Source: Rhodopirellula baltica
Lineage (GTDB): Bacteria > Planctomycetota > Planctomycetia > Pirellulales > Pirellulaceae
Direction of reading: 5' to 3'
Assembly (NCBI GenBank): GCA_002901265.1
Contig: PPHI01000056.1
Span: 1-33,441 of the forward strand
Length of the DNA stretch: 33,441 bases
A model generated the notes under the pieces. That model worked only from the letters and a program-made list of their open reading frames with translations. It was not told where the DNA came from and did not search any database. Position numbers and translations under genes: made by a program. Shown one piece after another: positions 25,999-33,441 of the stretch. Each line of letters starts with the position of its first letter. Position 1 is the first letter of the stretch.

Positions 25999-26987
25999 TG
26001 GCAATCCTGTGATGCGTGCAATTGCACTGGAACTTGGTGCGCTGGCAATGTTGCGCAGTCTTCGCCGACGTAGCGAACTTCACAAAGAAGGTCACAATCA
26101 AATGTTTCCATTGCCTTCTCACGAATCAGACGTATCAACCGAAGTGTATCGACAGCCGTCGCGTTTCCTCGATTGACAATAAAGTTTGCATGTGCGGGTG
26201 AGATCTGGGCATCACCAATCTGAAAGCCTTTTAAACCACACTTCTCGATCACAGCGCCCGGTGGACCGTACTTTTCGTACATTTTAGGATCGCTTACAAA
26301 AACGCTGCCGCAGTTCGGTTGCTTGAGCGGAAACTTCAACCGACGTGATCGTAAAATTGAACGCATCTGTGAACGTATTTCGCTTGGATCGCCAGGCTGA
26401 AATACGAGTCGTGCCTCGGCTACAACAAGTGACCGTGCTTGAATCTCTGATTTGCGATAACTGAACTGACAATCGTCTTGAGTTAGTCGGATACGCGTCC
26501 CATGCCGGTCAAGGCAATCAACATGAACCACATTGGCCCCGATCGATTTCCGCATGCTGCCACCATTCATGCAGATCAAACCACCAATCGTGCCAGGTAT
26601 TCCTACGATATGCTCTGCACCTGCCAAACCTTCTTGCATCAATCGTCGTGCTAGACTTGGTACCCAATGCCCACCTTGGACAACGATCTGATCTCCCTCA
26701 CGGCGAAATCCTGCAAGATTATCTGCGATAACAACGACGACGCCACGAAGTCCGCTATCAGAGAAAAGCAGATTGCTCGAATGCCCAACAGCAATCCAGT
26801 TAGTTTCAGAACGATCCAGAAGGCTGATCAGCGATGCAAGCTCATCTACCGATTGCGGCCGTACCAGAAAGTCAACCGGACCACCGATGCGCCACCGGCT
26901 GATCTTGGACATATAAACATTGCGATCAACCGCACCAGGAAGAAGCCCATCGAGCTTTTCGCCTAAATCAACCATTGATATTGACAT
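25995..26987 (-). CDS. murB: UDP-N-acetylmuramate dehydrogenase (MurB)
   Basis: A protein of 330 residues. MurB is a flavoenzyme that reduces UDP-GlcNAc-enolpyruvate to UDP-MurNAc with NADPH. FAD-binding blocks are visible: ISRWRIGGPVDFLVRPQSVD (near 29), NWIAVGHSSNLLFSDSGLRG (near 63), IVGIPGTIGGLICMNGG (near 127) and CQFSYRKSEI (near 172). The proton-donor Ser is in PNCGSVFVSDP (near 224) and the C-terminal catalytic Glu in LLCEVRYVGED (near 311). GLKGFQIGDAQISPAHANFI fits the short type II enzymes. An ATG four codons downstream is an alternative start. It lies 138 bp after the WbaP gene and overlaps murA by 4 bp, which implies that the two products are made together. Confidence 0.92.
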   Translation of the reverse strand: MSISMVDLGEKLDGLLPGAVDRNVYMSKISRWRIGGPVDFLVRPQSVDELASLISLLDRSETNWIAVGHSSNLLFSDSGLRGVVVVIADNLAGFRREGDQIVVQGGHWVPSLARRLMQEGLAGAEHIVGIPGTIGGLICMNGGSMRKSIGANVVHVDCLDRHGTRIRLTQDDCQFSYRKSEIQARSLVVAEARLVFQPGDPSEIRSQMRSILRSRRLKFPLKQPNCGSVFVSDPKMYEKYGPPGAVIEKCGLKGFQIGDAQISPAHANFIVNRGNATAVDTLRLIRLIREKAMETFDCDLLCEVRYVGEDCATLPAHQVPVQLHASQDCQ

Positions 26988-27125
26988 CTTGTGGTATCAA
27001 ACACGAGATCGCTGGCGCATAGAGATCGTCACGCCCTGGCCGCTGGCGAATCTACACCAACTAGCCGAAAAACAATTACTGCTACCTGGCAGATCGCTCA
27101 CGAAACGATCAGCACTGCCAGAGCC

Positions 27126-28832
27126 CTAGCAGGCGCCTTCGCGGAAGAGGGCGGTCTTGATGGTTCGCCAGAGGATGAAAACATCTAAACTCAGCGACCA
27201 ATTATGAAGGTAGAAACGGTCGAAAAAGACACGTGCTTCATAAGAAGTATTGTTCCGCCCTGACACCTGCCACAAACCCGTGATCCCCGGCCGCACCATC
27301 TGATACAGCTCGAACACCTCGGGATAATTTTGAATGTACTCGCGGTCATAATCACCGCTATCCACAATCGGTCGCGGACCCACCAGACTCATCTCGCCCA
27401 TCATCACATTCCAGAGCTGGGGCAATTCATCCAGGCTGGTCTTCCGCAAAAACTGACCGATCTTGGTGACACGCGGATCCTTTCGCAACTTGTGGGTTGC
27501 CTCCCACTCCTTCATCGCTTCCGGATTCTCGTCTAAGTACTTCTTTAACTTCTTATCCGCATCCATCACCATACTGCGAAATTTCAACGCATAAAACGGG
27601 ATGCGGAAACGACCGACTCGGGTCTGCTTGTAAAAAATCGGCCCGGGATCACAGATCTTGATCACCACGCCGATCGCAGCCAACAGTGGCACCCACAACG
27701 GCAACGTTCCGAGCACCAAAACCATTTCCACAAAACGCTTCGCGACCAAAGCCTTGGGGCAGGTCAGGGCGGTGTGGCAATGCAATTCGATCGCGTTGTC
27801 TTTCTCGGCAAGCCTGGCCCGAATGGTCGGGTGCTGGTTCGCTTGCATCGGCAGCATCACGTGCGGAATACCATGAAACGCACGGAAGTTTCGCAAGCAA
27901 TCGCTGCTGCTATCGGCAATCGCGACGCGACACGCGCCGGTACGGAACAAGATCGACTCCAGGTCATTGACCGATCCCAACCAACGACTGCGTTCTCGCA
28001 ACTGGCGTGCAACCGGATTGAACCGCGAACGTGACTCATCGCGAAGCGCCGCAACCTGCGACGCCTCGGCTTTCCATTCCGACTTTTCCAACTGAGTCAA
28101 ATTCGGACCGGACGATCCGCCGATGCTTGCGTCATCACCCGAATTCTCAATCGTAAACATCAGGTAACGATTCGGATCGAATACGATCCCGGCAGGACGC
28201 AAACCTTCGTGGCGCGAGCGTTCGAGCCGTGTGAACAATCGCTTGGCGTCTTCGCCGTTGCCGACAATCACAACCGGCTGGGCCCACCAATCGAATCCAG
28301 AGAACAGCCGACGCGCGAATGGACGCACCGCTGCGAGTGAGAAGAACAAGGTGCCTGAGAAGGCGACCCAGGCTGCCCACGGATAATTTGCCAAGGTATG
28401 ACGCAAGGCGAGCGCAAACCCCACGGCCGCGGTCCCGACCATCCAGGTCCGAATGATTGAACCGAATTCACTGGCGTAGCTGACGCCGCACGCCGGATAC
28501 AGCCCATGCAGATACTGCATCCAGACCACCAACGCGATCGCACCGCCGACGAACAATGGCGAAATCGCTTCGCCATTGAAGTAGCTGATCACCACCACCG
28601 ACGCGACGGCCAAAAACGCTGCGGCGACATCAAACAGAATCAAGGGCAGCGAGGTTTGCAAATCCAACCACGCCTGACGCCGACCGAGTCGAAGCGCGGC
28701 GCCCGGCTCGAACGGCTTTTGCGACGACGACGGCGGACTGACCGGAACGGCGTCGGTTACTTCGCCGCTTCCGGAGACTGCACCCAACGGAACGCTGCCA
28801 AGCTCGGTCTGATTCTCAAGTATTGTGCTCAT
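27126..28832 (-). CDS. wbaP: WbaP-type undecaprenyl-phosphate sugar-1-phosphate transferase
   Basis: A protein of 568 residues. The start at 28832 is set by GGAAGG eight bases upstream; longer in-frame starts at 28874 and 28970 lack such a site. After a 45-residue polar leader come four to five membrane helices (such as [20 protein letters not shown]), a cytoplasmic domain with [14 protein letters not shown] (near 198), and the catalytic bacterial sugar transferase domain from about 370: [63 protein letters not shown] and [15 protein letters not shown]. The insert [19 protein letters not shown] is typical of WbaP rather than WcaJ. It starts EPS synthesis by placing a sugar-1-phosphate (galactose in WbaP itself) on undecaprenyl phosphate. 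Confidence 0.92.
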   Translation of the reverse strand: MSTILENQTELGSVPLGAVSGSGEVTDAVPVSPPSSSQKPFEPGAALRLGRRQAWLDLQTSLPLILFDVAAAFLAVASVVVISYFNGEAISPLFVGGAIALVVWMQYLHGLYPACGVSYASEFGSIIRTWMVGTAAVGFALALRHTLANYPWAAWVAFSGTLFFSLAAVRPFARRLFSGFDWWAQPVVIVGNGEDAKRLFTRLERSRHEGLRPAGIVFDPNRYLMFTIENSGDDASIGGSSGPNLTQLEKSEWKAEASQVAALRDESRSRFNPVARQLRERSRWLGSVNDLESILFRTGACRVAIADSSSDCLRNFRAFHGIPHVMLPMQANQHPTIRARLAEKDNAIELHCHTALTCPKALVAKRFVEMVLVLGTLPLWVPLLAAIGVVIKICDPGPIFYKQTRVGRFRIPFYALKFRSMVMDADKKLKKYLDENPEAMKEWEATHKLRKDPRVTKIGQFLRKTSLDELPQLWNVMMGEMSLVGPRPIVDSGDYDREYIQNYPEVFELYQMVRPGITGLWQVSGRNNTSYEARVFFDRFYLHNWSLSLDVFILWRTIKTALFREGAC

Positions 28833-29007
28833 TGCTTTGCCTTCCGTGCTCTCTGCTGACGAATGGTGTTTCATTGAACGATCAATAACAATTCGCCCAA
28901 AGGACAGGAGTTCTCGGCAAAGCCAACGCGGCATTGCCTGGGAACCCGATCGACAGGTAGCGCCGGCCATTCACCGTGCCACAAGCCTGCTCGCTGGTCA
29001 CTTGCCT

Positions 29008-29032
29008 TTCACAGCGACAAAGTCGCTGTGAA
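29008..29032. other. Perfect 11 bp inverted repeat
   Basis: TTCACAGCGAC and GTCGCTGTGAA form a perfect stem with a 3-base AAA loop. It lies about 175 bp before the wbaP start and 340 bp past the wzc stop. There is no T run on either side, so it is not a clear terminator; it could be a protein-binding site or an RNA-processing/stability hairpin. Confidence 0.6.
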
Positions 29033-29144
29033 CAACGGAGACTGCCCCAGCACATAGCAGACCGTTGATTTGATTCGTTGCGTTGATTGCTGACCAAGGT
29101 TTGATTGCAATCGTGTAATGAATGAGAGAAAGCCGATGAGAGGG

Positions 29145-29279
29145 ACTCGTCGCCTCGTCCAGTACGTTGCTGGAGAGGACTCGCCGCCTCGTCCACTACG
29201 TTGCTGGAGGGGACTCGTCGCCTCGTCCACTACGGTTTGGGGAGCAGGACTTGTTGCCTCGTCCATTACGGTTTTGCTC
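29145..29279 (+). repeat. Four tandem copies of a 34-36 bp repeat
   Basis: Copies start at 29145, 29179, 29213 and 29249. Each begins ACTCGTCGCCTCGTCC or a close variant and continues with A.TACG and a GC-rich linker (TTGCTGGAG). The core belongs to the same family as the left flank (about 101-123), and is the reverse complement of the core in the right-end array. Confidence 0.8.
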
Positions 29280-29339
29280 ATTACCGGTTATCTCGGCAAC
29301 GGAGCGATTTGGCCGACGCTGAGACCACTCGGCAATCAG

Positions 29340-29364
29340 GAACGCTACTTTCGCGGAGCGAAAG
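29340..29364. repeat. REP-like hairpin repeat, copy 2
   Basis: GAACGCTACTTTCGCGGAGCGA is followed by AAG. The centre folds as CTTTCGC-GGA-GCGAAAG, a perfect 7 bp stem with a 3-base loop at 29348-29364. It lies 10 bp past the wzc stop codon, the same kind of place as copy 1 after the polymerase gene. Confidence 0.65.
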
Positions 29365-29374
29365 GCGACACTGG

Positions 29375-31834
29375 CTACTTGCGATCCAGCGTGACAGGGT
29401 GTGCCGCTTCCGCGACATCCGAAGCGTGCTTTGCATGGCCGTTCACTTTCCCATTGACGACACGACTGCTGGTCGCAGCTCGCGCCGATCGGATCGGACG
29501 GTCTTCGTCCTGCCCATCGGCATCCGCTTCGTAGTAGCGTCGATAGGTGCTGACGTAGCCGTACTCTTTCTTTGAGTAGTAGTTGTAGCCGGTGTATCCA
29601 TAGCCACGACGGGACGCTCGACCGTTGACAATCACCGCTTCGGCTGGCGTCGATTGTTCACGCAGGATATCGGCAGCACGTTCGACCAAAGTGCGGTTAT
29701 TCTTCTCGATTCGCACGCCCATCAAGACACAGTCAACGTGCAATGCGATAATGGCTGGATCGGCCACCGCAAGCACTGGTGGTGCGTCGAAGAACACCAG
29801 ATCACAACCTTCGCGAACGTTCTCGATAAACTCCAAGAACCGATCCGACTCAAGCAACTCGGAAGGACTGCTCGTCCGTGAACCGGATGGACAGATCACG
29901 AGGTTTTCTTGCTCGGTGTGATGCAAGCACTCCATCAGTGTCGCGTCACCGTGCAGGTAGTCCGACAAGCCAGGGCCACGCTCAACACCGAAGCGACTGG
30001 CGATCGTTGGTCGACGCATGTCTGCATCAACCAACAGGACACGCTTTCCGGTCTGCGCCATCGACACCGCCAAGTTGGCGATGGTCGTTGACTTACCATC
30101 CGCGGGACTTGGGCTGGTGATCATAAAGATCTTTTTCGACTGACGCTTTGCCATAAACAACAACGTCGTGCGAAGCACACGGAAGGTTTCGGCATCGATC
30201 CCACGCGGCTGATGGAACGTGGTGATCATCGGCGAGATTTTCGATCCCACCTTGGCTTGCTTGGCGAGCTTTGATTCGACCATCTGAGGAAGGTGGGCAA
30301 TGATCGATGCGCCGGCTGCCTTTTCGACTTCGCCAGGATTCTTGAAGGTGCGATCGATCAACTCGGCGAGCACCGCGAGGGCCAAACCAAGCATTCCGCC
30401 AGCCATCAGCCCCGCCATCGCGATCTTCGATTTAGACGGCCAGATCGGGAATCGAGCCGGCACAGGCTGAACCAGCAGGTCAGTCGCGAACCCCGAATAA
30501 TCGTTGGTCAAATTCAGCTCTTGCAAACGCTTAAAAACCTCGTCGTAGCGGGCCTGAGCCCGCTCGAGATTGGCTTTCAGCGACGTCCCTTCGAGCATGC
30601 TGAGCTCGACTTCTTTGGCGACCTTCGCTTCCTGCTCGGACTGGGCGACCAACTCTTCTTCACGTTTCTTCAGTCCGGCAATATCGCCTTTCAAGACTGA
30701 ATAGTATGTCTTTAAAATTTCTGACGGCGGAACGTCAAACACTCGCCCAGCCTCAACCGTTTCGACGATCTCCTCTCCAGCGTCTTTCTCGCTGCCAGCA
30801 CGGAAGTTATCGACGTATTTCCGCAGATTGACAATTTCCGAATCAAGCGACCGAACGCTGGGGTGACTGTCACCAAATGTCGCACGCATGACATCCCGGC
30901 GGGTGGTCAGCGCCATCAAGCGGCGAAATTCCTCTTGCTGTGCCTGGCGTTCAAGAGCCAATGCCATTCGCTCTTCTTCGGTCAGGGCCTTTTCTTCGAC
31001 CTTGCTGCGGCCTTCGGCAAAGTCCATAAACATCTGCAAACGAGAGATGTCTTCCTTCGATAGGAGCGTTGCCAACTGGGCGTCGGTCAGCTCTTCGGGA
31101 CGCTGACCTTTGACAGAACTGGAAATTTTCTGGCGACGTGTTTCGATTTCGGCAATCGTACGGCGAATCGTGTTCAGCTCTGCTTCGATCGCTGTCAGAC
31201 GGTCACGCTGTATGTTACCGCCGCTGAGCACCAAAGCAGGCACAGAAGCTACAAAATCCCGATACGCCTTATCAGCCGCTCGAAGCTCTTCTTCATTTTT
31301 TGCCTGTGCATTGGCAATCAACTCAGCCGCTTCCGAACCGACGCTTTGCGAGCGGGTTTCGACGTAGTCAAAATAGGTTTCGAAAACTGCTTCCAGAACT
31401 TTTGCAGCGACCTCGGGATTACCATCCTGATAGGTCGCGCGCAAGATACTTGCCTCGCCGTCCTTACCAACAGAGAGCTTACCTGCAATTTCGCCTGCGG
31501 ACTTGCCCAGATCGTGCTCATCAGCAGCTTGGCCTAACACCTTTGGGCTAGTCATCAACGCGATGTGGGTTGACAAAATTTTGTCTTGGATGGTGACCGC
31601 GTTATCGCTTGCTTCGCGGACACCGGTGGTCGCCAGCTGGCTGGATCGCTGGCCGACCAAAACGGCGAGACTGGATTGATAGACTGGCTTTTGCTTGACG
31701 TAGAAGATCGTCGCCAAGGTTGCACCGACCAAAAGGCCAAGTGCGATCAAGTGGTACCGGCGGCGCAAGATGCCGACCACATCGATGTCAAACTCCATTC
31801 CGTCGCTTTGTGCTTCGTCAGAGTGTGAACTCAT
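29375..31834 (-). CDS. wzc: Wzc-type chain-length regulator and BY-kinase (tyrosine autokinase)
   Basis: A protein of 819 residues from the ATG at 31834 (MSSHSDEAQSD); a longer frame to 32017 has no features. Order of parts: a Wzz domain with the first membrane helix YHLIALGLLVGATLATIFYV (near 27-46), a long periplasmic coiled-coil region (about 120-430, rich in Glu, Arg, Gln, Ala), the second helix AMAGLMAGGMLGLALAVLAE (near 475), then a cytoplasmic kinase domain with Walker A SPADGKSTT (near 576), Walker A' VLLVDADMRRP (near 600) and Walker B DLVFFDAPP (near 679). A tyrosine cluster, YGYTGYNYY to YRRYY (about 746-768), is the expected autophosphorylation site. A further ~50 polar residues follow it, longer than usual. 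It controls EPS polymer length and export. It is the first gene of the locus. Confidence 0.93.
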   Translation of the reverse strand: MSSHSDEAQSDGMEFDIDVVGILRRRYHLIALGLLVGATLATIFYVKQKPVYQSSLAVLVGQRSSQLATTGVREASDNAVTIQDKILSTHIALMTSPKVLGQAADEHDLGKSAGEIAGKLSVGKDGEASILRATYQDGNPEVAAKVLEAVFETYFDYVETRSQSVGSEAAELIANAQAKNEEELRAADKAYRDFVASVPALVLSGGNIQRDRLTAIEAELNTIRRTIAEIETRRQKISSSVKGQRPEELTDAQLATLLSKEDISRLQMFMDFAEGRSKVEEKALTEEERMALALERQAQQEEFRRLMALTTRRDVMRATFGDSHPSVRSLDSEIVNLRKYVDNFRAGSEKDAGEEIVETVEAGRVFDVPPSEILKTYYSVLKGDIAGLKKREEELVAQSEQEAKVAKEVELSMLEGTSLKANLERAQARYDEVFKRLQELNLTNDYSGFATDLLVQPVPARFPIWPSKSKIAMAGLMAGGMLGLALAVLAELIDRTFKNPGEVEKAAGASIIAHLPQMVESKLAKQAKVGSKISPMITTFHQPRGIDAETFRVLRTTLLFMAKRQSKKIFMITSPSPADGKSTTIANLAVSMAQTGKRVLLVDADMRRPTIASRFGVERGPGLSDYLHGDATLMECLHHTEQENLVICPSGSRTSSPSELLESDRFLEFIENVREGCDLVFFDAPPVLAVADPAIIALHVDCVLMGVRIEKNNRTLVERAADILREQSTPAEAVIVNGRASRRGYGYTGYNYYSKKEYGYVSTYRRYYEADADGQDEDRPIRSARAATSSRVVNGKVNGHAKHASDVAEAAHPVTLDRK

Positions 31835-32165
31835 TCGTTTATCGATCCTGCAAGAGGCGAGTCTGCCATTGCCGCGAACATCGAGCGATTGACGCGATGC
31901 CGCGTGCTGGCGAGCGCGACGTCTTTCGGGCTGCCTGGCGACTTCAAATGGGCGAAATAGAACACAACTGCAAACGGGTTGCTGGCGAAGCTTCGATGCT
32001 TCCGCCAAGTACTGCACGCCGAGAGTTTAATTCGAAGCAAGGTTTAAGCAGAAGCTATGTTCTGTCAGCAATGACGGATTCGGCGACAGTTGACGAAACC
32101 TGAACCGCGGTTCGCCTGGAACCGCTCACCAACCAAACACGCTTTCCAAACGCGTGTCTGTCAAC

Positions 32166-32234
32166 ACAGTGACGTCACCGTTGTATTGCCCTGATCGCTA
32201 ATACTTGATCGCGATTAATCGCTAATGAAGCGAT
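32166..32234. promoter_or_regulatory. Cluster of palindromes, possible operator region for the EPS operon
   Basis: A 16 bp palindrome with a single mismatched pair (ACAGTGACGTCACCGT, 32166-32181, perfect core GTGACGTCAC) is followed by five GCGAT/ATCGC motifs within 45 bp. These include the perfect 12 bp palindrome GCGATTAATCGC (32211-32222) and direct repeats GATCGCTAAT/AATCGCTAAT spaced 24 bp apart. The cluster lies about 330-400 bp upstream of wzc. Binding by a regulator is inference. Confidence 0.35.
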
Positions 32235-32498
32235 CGTTAAGCAATGGTTTAATAAGTGGCGCGTGTTTGATGGCGCCGATCGGCAAGGTGCTGGTGGCGC
32301 GGACTTCGTCCACTTGGGTGACACGCAACACCCACATGGCTGTGCGTCCCCTTTGACCAGCGACGTTCTCAAGTTACCCAACGCGAAACCCGAATCAACG
32401 ATCCGCAGAAGGGTTTCTGAAGGTTCACTACTAAGGGGTTCCTGCACCACATTGCATCTGGCTATGGCTGCCTTTGTTCTGATTGGTGTTCGCTAAAT

Positions 32499-32628
32499 CC
32501 CCACAAATCTCAACCGAACACTTCGGTAATTCACCCCATGCATGCGGGAGCTTTGAAATCAATAGGCTTTCTCGTGAATCTTTTGTGGGGCGAGTGACTA
32601 CAAATGCGATGACAGCCGCTGACACTCG
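32499..32628 (+). ncRNA. Candidate structured RNA element (strand uncertain)
   Basis: Nested complementary segments fit one secondary structure. An outer 9 bp stem pairs CCCCACAAA (32499-32507) with TTTGTGGGG (32582-32590). Inside it is a 6 bp hairpin ACCGAA-CAC-TTCGGT (32513-32527) and a second 6 bp stem ATTCAC (32529-32534) with GTGAAT (32574-32579), which encloses a short CCC/GGG hairpin. Directly after the outer stem CGAGTG (32591-32596) pairs with CACTCG (32623-32628). No terminator-like T run was seen on either side, and I know no RNA family with this layout. It lies about 670 bp upstream of wzc. Confidence 0.3.
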
Positions 32629-32859
32629 ATTGAGCACGTAAAAAACGGTGCGAATTCGCAGCGATCAAATGAGCGACAACACAGCATCATTCAGGTGGTT
32701 ACAAACCCGCCACGCTGGTTTGCAACGCTCCAGTTGATGTGATTGATTTGGAAACATCCCGCGAGGCGGACCCATGACGCAATGCAAGATCAGCAGCCAT
32801 TAGCAGAGCCTCGCGACCGCACAACGAACGCAACCAATGAATCGCAATGCAATCGCCGG

Positions 32860-33441
32860 GGCCTAGCCTTAAGCGATTTCCGTTTCTGCATGAGTCGCAT
32901 GGCGCTGTCAGACGTAGTGGATGAGGCAACGAATCCCTGCCTGGTGGTTTCGTTTCGCAATTCACCTAGCCGCACGCGATCGCGTATCGGCTGATGGACG
33001 CGGGCGAAACCGACGCTAGCGCGTATCGGCTGATGGACGAGGCGACGAATCCCTGCGTGGGGCCGCCTGTGCTGGAGTCTAGCCTTTAGGCGATTTCCGT
33101 TTTCGCACGAGTCGCCTGGCGCTGTTAGACGTAGTGGATGAGGCGACGAATCCCTGCCTGGTGATCTGGTTCGGCAATTCACCTAGCCGCTCTCTATCGC
33201 GTTGCGGTTGATGGCTGCGGGCGGAACCGACGCTAGCGCGTATCGGCTAACGGTTGGATGAGGCGACGAATCGCTGAGTGGGGGCCGCCTGTGCTGGAGT
33301 CTAGCCTTTAGGCGATTTCCGTTTCTGCACGAGTCGCCTGGCGACTGTCAGACGTAGTGGATGAGGCGACGAATCCCTGCCCGGGTGATCTGGTTCGGCA
33401 ATTCACCTAGCCGCTCTCTATCGCGTTGCGGCTGATGGGTG
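32860..33441 (+). repeat. Tandem array of a 216-222 bp repeat, running off the window end
   Basis: The marker CTAGCCTT recurs at 32863, 33079 and 33301, giving periods of 216 and 222 bp; the third copy is cut by the window end. Each unit contains GCGATTTCCGTTT, a GAGTCGC.TGGCG segment, the core GTAGTGGATGAGGCGACGAA and a CACCTAGCCGC segment. The core appears five times, complete at 32914, 33131 and 33354 and partial at about 33032 and 33255, so each unit holds one full and one partial core. No protein-coding feature is supported. Confidence 0.85.
32914..32986 (+). repeat. Right flanking copy of dispersed repeat (inverted partner of 51-123)
   Basis: This part of the first array unit is the reverse complement of 51-123 at 65 of 73 positions. 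It runs from the core GTAGTGGATGAGGC to ACGCGATCGCGTA. Together the two copies bracket about 32.8 kb that contains every gene of the window. Confidence 0.75.

Larger units (their letters stand above)
28833..29374. other. 542 bp intergenic stretch between wzc and wbaP, rich in repeats
   Basis: No gene is supported. It contains a perfect 11 bp hairpin (29008-29032), four tandem copies of a 34-36 bp repeat (29145-29279) and a REP-like hairpin just past the wzc stop (29340-29364). Short frames here that encode MDEATSP-type peptides come from the repeats. The gap suggests that wbaP and the genes after it have their own promoter or a processed transcript. Confidence 0.5.
31835..32913. other. 1.1 kb gene-free leader region upstream of wzc
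   Basis: No frame on either strand has recognisable protein features. It holds the palindrome cluster (32166-32234) and the nested inverted-repeat block (32499-32628). A further pair of small hairpins is at about 32297-32335: GGAC-TTC-GTCC and TGGGTG with CACCCA. The promoter of the EPS operon should lie here, but I could not pick a convincing -35/-10 pair. Confidence 0.5.

Noticed and set aside
28882-29281. Short frames encoding MDEATSPLQQRSGRG-type peptides
   Set aside because: These are translations of the tandem 34-36 bp repeat; similar peptides appear wherever the repeat core lies, so they do not indicate a gene.
32175-32450. 91-codon minus-strand frame upstream of wzc
   Set aside because: Cys/Pro/Ser-rich product without hydrophobic core, signal peptide or motif; it overlaps the palindrome cluster and small hairpins and is more likely non-coding.
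32860-33441. CRISPR array
   Set aside because: The periods are 216-222 bp with similar sequence throughout the unit, so there are no unique spacers of uniform length, and no cas genes are present.

Overview
The window is a large exopolysaccharide (EPS) locus, almost certainly from a marine planctomycete of the Rhodopirellula/Pirellulaceae type. This rests on moderate GC, weak Shine-Dalgarno signals, planctomycete-style protein features (WbaP-like initiator, BY-kinase with an SPADGKST P-loop, 'EGALRKW' polymerase, PEP-CTERM protein) and gene-free stretches with short dispersed repeats. The assignment comes from reading the sequence, not from a database match. Every supported gene lies on the minus strand, so transcription runs from high to low coordinates.

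Layout, in transcription order. (1) 33.4-31.8 kb is gene-free. It holds a 216-222 bp tandem repeat with a recurrent core, a nested inverted-repeat block that could be a structured RNA, and a cluster of palindromes upstream of the first gene. (2) 31.8-27.1 kb holds a Wzc-type chain-length regulator/tyrosine kinase and a WbaP-type phosphoglycosyltransferase, separated by a 540 bp gap with repeats and hairpins. (3) 27.0-24.7 kb holds a translationally coupled MurB-MurA pair, which is unexpected in an EPS operon. (4) 24.6-19.3 kb holds a CysE-like acetyltransferase, a Wzx flippase, two GT2 glycosyltransferases, an intact left-handed beta-helix acetyltransferase, and a broken one carrying a 17-unit hexanucleotide repeat. 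(5) 19.1-10.7 kb holds five GT4 glycosyltransferases, a polysaccharide pyruvyltransferase and a Wzy-type polymerase split by a -1 frameshift. (6) 10.6-5.6 kb holds an OafA-type membrane acyltransferase, a colanic-acid-like trio (WcaF, WaaE-type GT2, WcaI) and a VanZ-like membrane protein. (7) 5.4-0.1 kb holds a trypsin-like membrane-anchored protease, a PEP-CTERM protein, a small exported Gly/Pro-rich protein with its own terminator, and an O-antigen-ligase-like protein with a TPR tail.

Working model. WbaP loads a sugar-1-phosphate on undecaprenyl phosphate. Nine glycosyltransferases extend the repeat unit, and acetyl and pyruvyl groups decorate it. Wzx flips it, Wzy polymerises it and Wzc controls length. 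MurA/MurB would convert UDP-GlcNAc to UDP-MurNAc, which may be a dedicated supply of a lactyl-ether sugar for this polymer. No outer-membrane exporter (Wza), exosortase or other nucleotide-sugar genes are in the window. The broken polymerase and broken acetyltransferase suggest the polymer is varying or decaying in this strain, unless they are sequencing errors. Inverted copies of a 73 bp repeat flank the locus.
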